64,000 bases of DNA from a virus. Under the pieces are notes generated by a model, which worked only from the letters and a program-made list of their open reading frames with translations, was not told the origin of the DNA and did no database searches. Positions within the stretch are counted from its first letter, which is position 1, and each line of letters starts with the position of its first letter. Of this stretch, positions 40,977 to 49,745 are shown in pieces. The translations under genes and the position numbers were made by a program. The stretch covers positions 62,001 to 126,000 of the IMG/VR virus record IMGVR_UViG_3300049215_000223, one strand, 5' to 3'.

Positions 40977-41962
40977 AGTCCCACCCTTAATCCTACTCCA
41001 AAGGTTACGTTACCATCAGTTCCAGCACTTACAGTTGGTCCAATGTACATGTTGCTCATTAGTGGAATATGTTTGCCTACATTGTAAGCAACCGGTGTAA
41101 CCACTATTTGTGGTCTTTGGCTAACTGTACCATAAGCCACACCGACTTCTAAAACAGAAAAATCTGGATTGGTTTTGTATTGACCGTACGACATGATGCC
41201 AACGCTCAAGCTTGGAGAGAACTCACCTCTAACCGGATTGACTCCGATTCCACCTTCGACACCCAAAAACAATCTTGGATTCCAAAAACTGAATTTAGCG
41301 GTCGGATATTCTTGTACAGTATTAGCTGTTTTGATTGGAACATCATAAGTTTTTCCATCTACCTTTACATTAAATTTATTATAGACGTATACCTTTTGGT
41401 TCTCATCAGTTCCAATTACATTGGTAAGATCATATTCTCTTGGCTTGATATCAACATTCCAAGGAGCCTTTTGCCAAGCACTGAATCCAACAGTACCAAT
41501 GGGTACTTTAGAAGTTCCAAAATCTTCATTCAAGGCTAGGTCTTGTTCCTTCTTTTGATATCCGTTTGGATCGCAGGAAGTGCCGTCTGGACAGGTAGTT
41601 TGCGTTGGGTTTGGATTAGTTGCACCAGTCCCAGTGCTTGGAAGATTATTTCCCGTTTGACCATTGCTGACGATTACAACATGATTGGCGGCAGTAACAT
41701 TTGCATTAAGTTTATCCAAGTCATCTTGAATGGCTTTAAGATTTACGCCCTGATCGGTAATAAACTTATCCATATCAGCTTTGGTTGCCCATTGACTTTG
41801 GCTACGAACTATTCCATCAATAAGTTGTTTTTGCTGAGTGATTTGAGTTTCAATTGCTAACTGTCTATTTGAATTTTCTACCTGCTTAAAGATAATGAAT
41901 CCCATGCTGCAGAAAACAAGAATAGCGCCAAGAATTAATAGAATTTTTGTAGACAATGACAT
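40973..41962 (-). CDS. Membrane-anchored beta-rich protein, 329 aa
   Basis: One N-terminal transmembrane segment (LLILGAILVFCSMGFIIF, residues 8-25), then a coiled-coil (TQITQQKQLIDGIVRSQSQW and after), a Pro/Asn/Thr linker with a short Cys pair (TCPDGTSCDPNG), and a C-terminal half with regular strands (FSFWNPRLFLGVEGGIGVNP, FGVGLRVGL ending) reminiscent of an outer-membrane barrel. The layout resembles phage envelope-spanning proteins, though no spanin family is recognised. It might link inner and outer membranes late in infection. It precedes the glycosyltransferase and follows the Fpg-like gene. Confidence 0.6.
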   Translation of the reverse strand: MSLSTKILLILGAILVFCSMGFIIFKQVENSNRQLAIETQITQQKQLIDGIVRSQSQWATKADMDKFITDQGVNLKAIQDDLDKLNANVTAANHVVIVSNGQTGNNLPSTGTGATNPNPTQTTCPDGTSCDPNGYQKKEQDLALNEDFGTSKVPIGTVGFSAWQKAPWNVDIKPREYDLTNVIGTDENQKVYVYNKFNVKVDGKTYDVPIKTANTVQEYPTAKFSFWNPRLFLGVEGGIGVNPVRGEFSPSLSVGIMSYGQYKTNPDFSVLEVGVAYGTVSQRPQIVVTPVAYNVGKHIPLMSNMYIGPTVSAGTDGNVTFGVGLRVGL

Positions 41963-41972
41963 GATAAATACC

Positions 41973-42806
41973 TCATAGCTGAACAGCTGGACACCAATGC
42001 ATAGTTCTTTTATCTGGTGTCAATTTTCTTAAAATAGGATTACCGAGCGGATCTGTTTGTCGACCATACACCTTAAAATGACCGGCATACTCACCTGATT
42101 CTCCAAAAGCATCTTTGTAAGTACGAATCGTTGCCCCACGATGTTTGTATGATTCACTCATAACATCAACTAAAGCCTGACATAAAGTGTGCATTTGCTC
42201 TTTTGATATCACATTGGCGATTCGCCATGGAGATATCTTTGCTAGATATAACGCCTCGGCACGGATGTAGTTACCAACTCCAGCAAATACTCTTTGATTC
42301 AATAATAATTCACCAATGCATTTGTTAGTTTTCTTACATTCATTAAAGACATAATTCATCCATGGCTCGTTCATTTCATCACTTAATGGATCCCACCCCA
42401 ACTCTGCCCTCTTAGCATTTAGGCGAGCAAATGTGTTGACGAATTTAATAGTGCCAAAATGGCGAGCATCATTGAAGTAAACGGATGTCTCTTTGTTATC
42501 ATTTAGATACTTAATAGCTAGACAGGGGTGTTTTCCTTTGAAAGGAGACCATTGACCAGTCATACCAAAAGTACACATCATGTAATGGAAATTAGTAAAT
42601 TCCCAATACATAAATTTACCTTTCGAAGCAACATCGATGATACTGATATTGCCAGTCGAAATATGATTTTGAAAATCTGTTAATCCAACAAGAGGATGTT
42701 TGATGTATCTACCTGTTGGATATATTTCAATCCCCGTTACCAATCTACCTTTTATAAATGGTTTAATCAAATCAACACTAATCTTGACTTCAACCCCCTC
42801 TGGCAC
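41973..42806 (-). CDS. Fpg/Nei-family DNA glycosylase with zincless finger, 277 aa
   Basis: GTG start at 42806 is fixed by catalytic chemistry: after Met removal Pro2 (and Glu3) must be N-terminal, as in MPEGVEVK. A strong GGAGGTG site lies upstream. Other active-site features are Lys64 region (SKGKFMYW), MTGQW and GVGNYIRAE with Asn179. The C-terminal zinc finger is degenerate: the first Cys pair is missing (VYGRQTDPLGNP) and only one Cys of the last pair remains (HWCPAVQ), while RTMHW keeps the DNA-contact Arg267. The enzyme removes oxidised bases and nicks the backbone. A zincless finger is known in some Nei-like proteins, so activity is plausible. Confidence 0.85.
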   Translation of the reverse strand: MPEGVEVKISVDLIKPFIKGRLVTGIEIYPTGRYIKHPLVGLTDFQNHISTGNISIIDVASKGKFMYWEFTNFHYMMCTFGMTGQWSPFKGKHPCLAIKYLNDNKETSVYFNDARHFGTIKFVNTFARLNAKRAELGWDPLSDEMNEPWMNYVFNECKKTNKCIGELLLNQRVFAGVGNYIRAEALYLAKISPWRIANVISKEQMHTLCQALVDVMSESYKHRGATIRTYKDAFGESGEYAGHFKVYGRQTDPLGNPILRKLTPDKRTMHWCPAVQL

Positions 42807-42871
42807 AGCGCACCTCCAGATTTTGATAAAAATTTATTTCGGTAATCTTGGGCATAGTTGGTTATTCTTTC

Positions 42872-43585
42872 ATGGCATACAAAACTAAATATTCTACAAA
42901 TCAGAATTTAATGGACAGCATCGATACAGAAGAAAAGGCTTATTGGCTTGGGTTCTTCTATGCCGATGCATATAACAAAGAAAAGACTGGGCAAATTATT
43001 ATCGAACTACAAGAAAAAGACAAAGAACATCTGTATAAATGCGCAAAATTCTTTGGAAGACCACGAGAGCCATTTTTGCAACTTAAAAACAAAGGCAAAT
43101 ACAGGGCTTACAGATTAGAATTGAATGGCAGGTATTTATCGAATAGTTTAAAAGAAAAGGGATGTCACGGAGCAAAAAGCTTCAATATCGTTTTTCCATG
43201 TTGGTTAGACGAAAAGTTAATACGACATTTTGTAAGAGGATATTTTGATGGTGATGGTTGTATTAATATTCACCAAGATCAACTTAATGTTAGTATAGTT
43301 TCGACAAAAGAATTTAATATACAATTACAGCATTTACTTAAAAAGTTGGATGTCAATTCTCAAATGTATTTTCCAGAAAGATATACTGGTAATACTTGCC
43401 GATTGGATTTTGGTGGCAGCAGGCAGGTATCAAAATTTTGTGAATGGATTTATCAGAACACTACTGTATTTTTAGATAGGAAATATGAATTATATGAAAC
43501 ATACAAAGCTACTCATGTACCACGCTATTTAGATGATCGTTTAACTAAATACGGACACCATATAAAAATTACGTATGCTAAATGA
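42872..43585 (+). CDS. LAGLIDADG homing endonuclease, 237 aa
   Basis: Plus-strand gene inserted between two minus-strand genes. Two LAGLIDADG helices: LGFFYADA (residues 26-33) and VRGYFDGDG (121-129), so a monomeric nuclease. The C-terminus has the usual TVFLDRKYELYE pattern after the second half. ATG 42872 is preferred over a TTG 24 bases upstream. Divergent from the Fpg-like gene and abutting the next gene with no gap (43585/43586). Frame is intact, so it may be active. AT-rich coding differs from neighbours. Confidence 0.92.
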   Translation: MAYKTKYSTNQNLMDSIDTEEKAYWLGFFYADAYNKEKTGQIIIELQEKDKEHLYKCAKFFGRPREPFLQLKNKGKYRAYRLELNGRYLSNSLKEKGCHGAKSFNIVFPCWLDEKLIRHFVRGYFDGDGCINIHQDQLNVSIVSTKEFNIQLQHLLKKLDVNSQMYFPERYTGNTCRLDFGGSRQVSKFCEWIYQNTTVFLDRKYELYETYKATHVPRYLDDRLTKYGHHIKITYAK

Positions 43586-44284
43586 TTACTTACCCCATTT
43601 CTTAATGAAAACTTGCCTTCCTTCTTTGTACAACTTAGGAATATTAATTTGAGCTGCTGATATCTTACCAAAATGAGTGACATCCGGCAATGAAACAACA
43701 GTCAAAGGAACCTTTTTCTGACGTGCGCGGAAACTCAAATCAGTATCATTGAAATAGAATGGGAACTCTTCGTTCCAAATTTGCTTGGTATTACCAATTC
43801 TTAGTTGGTCCCAAACTTCTCTTTTACCAGCAATGCACCATCCGCCTAAATATGAGTTACCGGTTAGCTGTTGATTTGATTCTTTTACGAAGTTCAAATC
43901 ATTATCTAATAGACCCATAGTAGGACCTACCAAACCATTGGTAGCGTTACATGCATCTATAACTGATTTAGTCCAATTTGCATGGTTTGATCTTACTCTG
44001 ATATCATTGTTTAAGAATAGAATATTTTCACCAAGAGCTATTCTGAATCCTTGATTGCACGCTTTTGAATGAAAGGTATTCTCTTCATTCCTTACATAAA
44101 CTAGAGTATCTTTCATTTGTAAAGAGCGTTCTAATTCCATCATCTCTTTATTTGTTTCATCACTGCTAGCATTGTCTATGACAATGATTTCATGTTCATT
44201 AGACAGTTGACTTAAGTCATTTAAACAGGATTTGGTAAAATTCCACTTATTAAAAACAGGAATTACTATACTTAAAACGGTCAT
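43586..44284 (-). CDS. Family 2 glycosyltransferase, 232 aa
   Basis: GT-A family 2 signatures: SIVIPVFNKWNFTKSC at the start, DNASSD (37-42), LNNDIRV (91-97) and later FYFNDTDLSFRARQ that fits the acceptor-binding ED(x)D region. Cytoplasmic, no membrane segment. Substrates unknown. It is the second enzyme of this type in the window; sequence differs enough that they are not recent duplicates. It likely acts with the adjacent GT-B enzyme. Confidence 0.87.
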   Translation of the reverse strand: MTVLSIVIPVFNKWNFTKSCLNDLSQLSNEHEIIVIDNASSDETNKEMMELERSLQMKDTLVYVRNEENTFHSKACNQGFRIALGENILFLNNDIRVRSNHANWTKSVIDACNATNGLVGPTMGLLDNDLNFVKESNQQLTGNSYLGGWCIAGKREVWDQLRIGNTKQIWNEEFPFYFNDTDLSFRARQKKVPLTVVSLPDVTHFGKISAAQINIPKLYKEGRQVFIKKWGK

Positions 44285-44292
44285 ATTGATCC

Positions 44293-45429
44293 TTATTTAC
44301 ATAAACTTATAATTTGTTTGGCAGCATTTTCCCACGTTAGCTTATGAGCCATTTCTTGCATTCCAGGAGAAAACTTTTTTAGGTAATCGTCATAATTATT
44401 GATGACATCTTTTAGTTTAGCAGCACATTGATCTACATCTGGATTAAAACATGCTGCATATGGAGAGGGTTCCCAATATTGCATTCTGATATCGGCTCGA
44501 ATAATTTTACCATCAATCAAAATTGAGTTTCCATCATTCATATAATCTAGCTGCCCACCATAACGTGGTGCAATCACTATCTTATTAGCAGCAAATGCCT
44601 CTAGTCCTGGCATCCAAAAACATTCAGTGTGTGCCATAGTAAGCACCACATCACAGGCATTATACAGAGTTTCAATATCAGTAATAAACGTATCGATTAT
44701 TTCGATTTCAGCCAAATCTTTATGTGACTTTCTGAACTCATTAAAGATTTCATCAAAAGGCACATCATACATAGGATTGGGTCCCTTTCTAGAAATCTTC
44801 AATACTAAACATACATCATCATTTTTAGTAAATGCTTTAGCCCAAGCGCTTAATAAACCTGGTATATTCTTTCTTAAATGGGGCTGAGCAATATTACAAA
44901 GAATCTTGTATTTCTTTTTAGTCTTGAGTGGATACTTTCCCAGATTTTGAAATCGGTCTAAATGGATACCATGTGGTACTACAACTTGTAAGTCCGGTGA
45001 CATTCCGTTATCAGTAAAAATCTTTTTAGAGAATTCAGAAGACGGTAATACTTTGTCTACTCCTCTAGCATATTTAGCGAATGCTTTTGGCAAGACTGTA
45101 GTTTCATAATTCCAAATACCAAATCTATTTTTATTTCCTCGAATAAAATAAGTGTCAAAATTTCTTAGAGCAGTATATGATAACTGCATATCATAAGTTT
45201 GTTCTAATTTTGAACCAATTTTTGATACGTAATCTTCTGCTGTAATTCCTTGTCCTTCTTCTATTTGCCCTTTGAGATAGGGCTTTAAATCATCGGGGAA
45301 ATGTTTAGTACCATTAGTAGAGAATAAATCAACATGGTGTCCCATTCTGATAAATTCTCTAGATAGATTTTGAGCAACGATAGACCAACTATGATTCTTG
45401 CCAAGAAAACCAAACCAACATATTTTCAT
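44293..45429 (-). CDS. GT-B family glycosyltransferase, 378 aa
   Basis: Two Rossmann halves: MKICWFGFLGKNHSWSIVA at the start, and a C-terminal half with CNIAQPHLRKNIPGLLSAWA, then TECFWMPGLEAFAANK in the place of the E-x7-E nucleotide-sugar motif of retaining GT4-like enzymes. No membrane segment. It lies upstream of the family-2 enzyme (8-base gap) and downstream of the unknown 214-residue gene. The set RmlB, two GT-A and one GT-B enzyme suggests assembly of an oligosaccharide on phage DNA, a virion protein or the host surface. Confidence 0.85.
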   Translation of the reverse strand: MKICWFGFLGKNHSWSIVAQNLSREFIRMGHHVDLFSTNGTKHFPDDLKPYLKGQIEEGQGITAEDYVSKIGSKLEQTYDMQLSYTALRNFDTYFIRGNKNRFGIWNYETTVLPKAFAKYARGVDKVLPSSEFSKKIFTDNGMSPDLQVVVPHGIHLDRFQNLGKYPLKTKKKYKILCNIAQPHLRKNIPGLLSAWAKAFTKNDDVCLVLKISRKGPNPMYDVPFDEIFNEFRKSHKDLAEIEIIDTFITDIETLYNACDVVLTMAHTECFWMPGLEAFAANKIVIAPRYGGQLDYMNDGNSILIDGKIIRADIRMQYWEPSPYAACFNPDVDQCAAKLKDVINNYDDYLKKFSPGMQEMAHKLTWENAAKQIISLCK

Positions 45430-45442
45430 GAATCTTTCTATA

Positions 45443-46087
45443 TCAGGTCCACAGAGAGCGTCTGATTTTCATTAGGCGAGCAATCATTTCATCAACTTTA
45501 TCTTCATTATCTTTTTCAACAGTGCCCAAGATTTTGAATAATCTGGCAGCCTCTTCTGTTTTGCCAGAAATTTTACGTATCTGGCTCCATTGATGTAGCA
45601 AGCTATCATAGGCACGGTGGTCTTCTTTTCTAGTTACATTCCACCAATGATGAATTGCATTAACTTCAAGAACAACATTACGTTGTTCTTTAAGGGTCGG
45701 ATCTTTTGCTACGTCTTCTTCAGTAGGACAATAATAGTGAGGCAGTTCACCAGTTACAAATTCATTCAATAGATTGAACATGGCAAATAGCATTCGTGCA
45801 TCTACATCACGCCACCCATATTTATAGCAATCAACGTTCATCTCCCCTTTGGGGCATGGTTGACGTAAGTCTAACATATGGTAGCGGCGGCTAGGAACGA
45901 AATGAGAAACAAACCAATAGTGAAATTTTTCCACTGGATGTTTAAGTCTCCACCAAATTTTCTGTTGTAAAAAATCGGTCGCAGTTTCCGCAATAAAGTA
46001 TTTGACGGGATGCATTTTTTGAACAGTCTCGTGCCAATCTTCCCAGGTTTTCCCCCTGAGGCGAAAAATCACGCATTTCAAGTGCAT
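45443..46087 (-). CDS. Unknown protein conserved-looking in phages, 214 aa
   Basis: Tryptophan- and histidine-rich, with GKTWEDWHETVQKMHPVKYF, WWRLKHPVEKFHYWFVSHFV and YGWRDVDARMLFAMFNLLNEF; I recall similar proteins in other phage genomes but no function. The start at ATG 46087 is preferred because a consensus promoter (46158-46185) overlaps the upstream TTG alternative (46159). If the TTG were used the product would have 238 residues. Position between the sugar genes and the tail block gives no clear role. Confidence 0.6.
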   Translation of the reverse strand: MHLKCVIFRLRGKTWEDWHETVQKMHPVKYFIAETATDFLQQKIWWRLKHPVEKFHYWFVSHFVPSRRYHMLDLRQPCPKGEMNVDCYKYGWRDVDARMLFAMFNLLNEFVTGELPHYYCPTEEDVAKDPTLKEQRNVVLEVNAIHHWWNVTRKEDHRAYDSLLHQWSQIRKISGKTEEAARLFKILGTVEKDNEDKVDEMIARLMKIRRSLWT

Positions 46088-46157
46088 TCGTAGTTGACCA
46101 CCCAAGATCAACTGGCGAGGGAAGTTTGAGCAGTTTGCGTAAAAATAACATGGCGAC

Positions 46158-46185
46158 AATGTAAATCTGCGAAAATACTTGTCAA
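46158..46185 (-). promoter_or_regulatory. Sigma-70-type promoter candidate for the sugar block
   Basis: On the minus strand TTGACA (46185-46180) and TACATT (46163-46158) are 16 bases apart. It would drive the genes from 46087 leftward and has a perfect -35 hexamer. This is the best host-type promoter I see in the window. Confidence 0.5.
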
Positions 46186-46198
46186 CCCGTCCAATAAA

Positions 46199-49100
46199 TT
46201 ATGGAATTGGTCCTATCTCGGCGGCAATACGATCAAGAGCTGCCTGCACTGTAGCTGGCGGGCTATTGTTCCAATTGGCTGAGCTTGCTGGAGTATACTG
46301 TACGAATGGTGATGATACGAATTGATAACTCAATGAACTACCATTACTCATCAATACCATTCCATTTACTCCAGTTGAGTTCAATCCAGTACCACCGTGA
46401 ACTAATGGCAATACATCGGTTACGTCGGCTGCCAAATCTACTAGCGCTGAAGGTCCGCCTTCGTTGGCACCACTGAAAACACTAATCAATTTCAACATGT
46501 TCTGAACTTTAGTAGAATCGACGAACAATGGCTGATTGTTGAATCCGCCCTTCTTCAAGAAGACGTTGACCTGTACTTTAGTACTCAAAGTTTGTAGAAC
46601 TGCATCTTGATACAGGTTAGTGAAGTTAAGTGTCAGTAAGCCAGTAGCATAATCAATTGCTACGCCCATCTTTCCATCAACTATAACTCCAGCGTATCCA
46701 TCAGTACTTAATCCGTTTGTATTAGGAGAAAAGGACTGAACAGAAACTGAAAATCTTAATTGATCATTTGTTAATGCATTTTGACCTACGAAAGAACAAT
46801 CTGCAAATCTCATTGCAGGGAATCCCAAACGAGTAATTCCATCTCCTGTATAATCGGCAATGAAATCATTTAGAATGTTAATGGTTCTTTCGGAACCGAA
46901 CAATCCATCAGGAATTTCTAGAACAATGGTTCCAACTTCAAAGTCTACCTTATAAAAATTTCCGTCAGGTCTTTGAATCTCGCCACCTTCTCCAATAATA
47001 AGATTGTCAGGTACGAAGTAATCCACTCTACCAGAATCAAATGCTGGAGGGCTTCCATAAATATTACACTGAATTCCTTCCAATTCACAAGAATTAGTCA
47101 TGAATCCATTAATCATATTGAAAACACTAGGAACAAATCTAGACCTACTATTTGTTACAATTAGAGATTCATCCCATGTTAATTCTTTTTCTATACTTAT
47201 TGGAACCGGATTATGATAGAAATCATGGCTTGCAAAATATCCATCATTCTCGAATATATCAGGTGGTGGGTGTACGACAGAAGATCTTCCAACAGTAACA
47301 GAAGAGTAGTCATCTGTTCTGTCTATAAAATTTTCCAATCTAAATCTGATAACATTGAACTTAGTGCCAACTTTAGTATATGGATTAGTGGCGGGAGCAG
47401 GATATGTAGAGGTTGGAGAAGTGGTCAGAACCATTCTTTCAATATAGCTTTGTAGAATGTATCCGTCAGTAAGCGTAACTGCAAAATCTCCATCTACATC
47501 TGCTCTTAACATTTCTGCTAATACATCACCAGTCAATACTACTTTTCGTATCGTAATTACATCTAATGTAGTATCAAGAGAAGTGATATCAAATCCACCA
47601 AAATCAGATTCATTATTTCCAGTATTATAAATAACTAATTTATAGGTATCAAGACCAAGAATAGTATTAAATGAAACTGTAGCACTAGTAAACTGGGCAA
47701 GTCTTGGATCATTTGGATTGGCTACCAATACACCATCATAACCATCTGCTATTACATATCCATCTATTGGATTAACTAATTTAAATTGAATTCCGAATAG
47801 ATTAGTAAATGGTTGAGTATATGTAATATAACCATTGGTAAAAGTCGTGTGATATCCATCAATCTCAGTTATACTAGAATGTAATGGTAAACCATTATTC
47901 ATATTATAACCAATATAAGATGTTAAAATATCTAAATCATTTAGATCGATAATACCATCACCATTTACGTCTCCCAAAATCATTGAGCATAATTTTGCGT
48001 CAGCAATTCTATAGAATACGTTAGGATTCGTTGCATCGGGGAAAATCTGGGCGCCGACAAAATCACCATTCAATAGATTTGTTTGTAGGCTGGTAACAGT
48101 GCTATCAAATCTAACTGGATCAGTTGGATCGTCTACAATTCTAATAAGCAACTCATCATGTGCCATGGTGGCGCTGTATAGATTGGATTTAATTAAAGCT
48201 GAAATAGAATCAAAGAAATTTCTATTCTTATCGGCAATTGCACCAATGATTAATGGGTCAGCAGTATTTTCCAAGTTTGTTAAATCAATAGTATTGAGTA
48301 ATTGAACTTGTGGTACAAACTGTTGTCTCGTCAAAACCGGATTGCCAGTCTTCTGATCTGGAATTGGTGTGGTCTCGGAGGTAACTGCAGAAACTACTGC
48401 ACTGAATACTCCGTTGCCAGTGAACTGAATATTTTGCAAAGAATAATCTACGGTAGCCTGAGTAGTTGAATCTAGGGTGGTCTTAGGTAAAATCATACCA
48501 TGACCAGACTCATAAGCCTGACCATCAGATACCTTGGCAGCATCAGTCCAAACTCTGAACCACAAGTCTTGTTCTGGAATATCAACCCACAACGTTCCTG
48601 CGAAAGTCGTAATCCTGGAGTTAGCGGTAAGGTCACCACCAGTGGCAATTAAAATATCACATTTATTGGCGGAGCCGCTTCTTTTGATTGTGGCTGCATA
48701 ATAAGCATTAGGAATCAAAACGTTACCAGCAGCTATTGGGCTGTTGCTGAAAACAAAGTCCACTGGTTGTGGAACTGAATCAAGCACTACGCCTGCTTGA
48801 CTTAGGGTAGCATAGTTAAAACTAATTTGAGCAACTGGAACGTTAGCTGGTGCGAAATCAATTGGAGAGCTAGGGGCAACGTCACTGGCACACTCCACAC
48901 TTGATTGCAATGGGAAAATACTGACTACCAAATCTCCGTTCCAAACCAAATCACTAGGATTATTTTGGTTCTGAACAGAAAGTAACAATGTTACTTTTTG
49001 AATATTATTGGTCGTTGCTAAAAACTTTTGACCAATTTGAGTAGTTACATCATTGGCTAGTATGACCTTATTGTCTAGAGGTGCGGTTTGAATATTTAAA

Positions 49101-49738
49101 CTATCAATGTTGTACAGTGGCATAGCCGCTTGCAACATGGATTGTAAAGAAATAGGTCCATCCAGGAAGAAGTCTCTAAAAAATAGATTTGGCTGCTGAT
49201 CCTGAGCCACCATGATGGGACTTCTGGATAGTGTCATTGGGCGAGCTTCCTTGATGACCATTTTGCCGCCCAAATTGAAAGACAGGTCAGGGTCACCAAT
49301 AAAATCGTTGAACATAAGCACTAAAATTTTGGTAAAATGCTTTTGACTTATTTGTGACTCATTTGCCTTAAAATAGAAAATTTCATATTGTAGGTTACTC
49401 TGGAAGTCCAAACCAATGATGCCTACTTTGACAACTCTTCTGCCGCCCGTAATTGATCCACTAAGATCAATTTCTAGTTGATTACCGAAGTTATTGTCAG
49501 ATGGCTGATTTTGGGTAAAAATTGCTTTACCATCTAAAAATCCAGAGGTTAAAGTAGAGTCCCATAGAATGTTCTGCTCTAGTACTTCAGGCAAAATACC
49601 TGTACCGACATGATCTTGGATGATACCAGATTCGATGGTGGTATTAAACTCTTGCTCTAAAGTCAAATCACTATCATCTACTTGTTGAGAGTCAAACCAG
49701 ATATTTTGTTGGGCTGAAACCGGATTGCGTTTGGTCAT
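46199..49738 (-). CDS. Giant tail/baseplate protein with dockerin-like loops, 1179 aa
   Basis: Beta-rich structural protein. Two calcium-loop segments are visible: GDVNGDGIIDLNDLDILTSY (residues 589-608) with Asp590, Asn592, Asp594, Asp601, and ADVDGDFAVTLTDGYILQSY (746-765), the spacing of type I dockerin repeats. Between them lies a beta region (FGIQFKLVNPIDG...VSFNTILG) that could be cohesin-like. A third partial loop, DYTGDGITRLGF, follows later. The C-terminus has LPLVHGGTGLNSTG, a tail-fibre-type ending. It follows the 2384-residue gene by 7 bases, so it is part of the baseplate message. Role: a baseplate or tail-fibre connector, with calcium likely stabilising it. Confidence 0.8.
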   Translation of the reverse strand: MTKRNPVSAQQNIWFDSQQVDDSDLTLEQEFNTTIESGIIQDHVGTGILPEVLEQNILWDSTLTSGFLDGKAIFTQNQPSDNNFGNQLEIDLSGSITGGRRVVKVGIIGLDFQSNLQYEIFYFKANESQISQKHFTKILVLMFNDFIGDPDLSFNLGGKMVIKEARPMTLSRSPIMVAQDQQPNLFFRDFFLDGPISLQSMLQAAMPLYNIDSLNIQTAPLDNKVILANDVTTQIGQKFLATTNNIQKVTLLLSVQNQNNPSDLVWNGDLVVSIFPLQSSVECASDVAPSSPIDFAPANVPVAQISFNYATLSQAGVVLDSVPQPVDFVFSNSPIAAGNVLIPNAYYAATIKRSGSANKCDILIATGGDLTANSRITTFAGTLWVDIPEQDLWFRVWTDAAKVSDGQAYESGHGMILPKTTLDSTTQATVDYSLQNIQFTGNGVFSAVVSAVTSETTPIPDQKTGNPVLTRQQFVPQVQLLNTIDLTNLENTADPLIIGAIADKNRNFFDSISALIKSNLYSATMAHDELLIRIVDDPTDPVRFDSTVTSLQTNLLNGDFVGAQIFPDATNPNVFYRIADAKLCSMILGDVNGDGIIDLNDLDILTSYIGYNMNNGLPLHSSITEIDGYHTTFTNGYITYTQPFTNLFGIQFKLVNPIDGYVIADGYDGVLVANPNDPRLAQFTSATVSFNTILGLDTYKLVIYNTGNNESDFGGFDITSLDTTLDVITIRKVVLTGDVLAEMLRADVDGDFAVTLTDGYILQSYIERMVLTTSPTSTYPAPATNPYTKVGTKFNVIRFRLENFIDRTDDYSSVTVGRSSVVHPPPDIFENDGYFASHDFYHNPVPISIEKELTWDESLIVTNSRSRFVPSVFNMINGFMTNSCELEGIQCNIYGSPPAFDSGRVDYFVPDNLIIGEGGEIQRPDGNFYKVDFEVGTIVLEIPDGLFGSERTINILNDFIADYTGDGITRLGFPAMRFADCSFVGQNALTNDQLRFSVSVQSFSPNTNGLSTDGYAGVIVDGKMGVAIDYATGLLTLNFTNLYQDAVLQTLSTKVQVNVFLKKGGFNNQPLFVDSTKVQNMLKLISVFSGANEGGPSALVDLAADVTDVLPLVHGGTGLNSTGVNGMVLMSNGSSLSYQFVSSPFVQYTPASSANWNNSPPATVQAALDRIAAEIGPIP

Positions 49739-49745
49739 CTATTAC

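Noticed and set aside
45942-46151. 69-residue minus-strand frame starting ATG 46151
   Set aside because: It overlaps the 214-residue gene in another frame, which has the more protein-like sequence; the ATG lies inside or next to the promoter.
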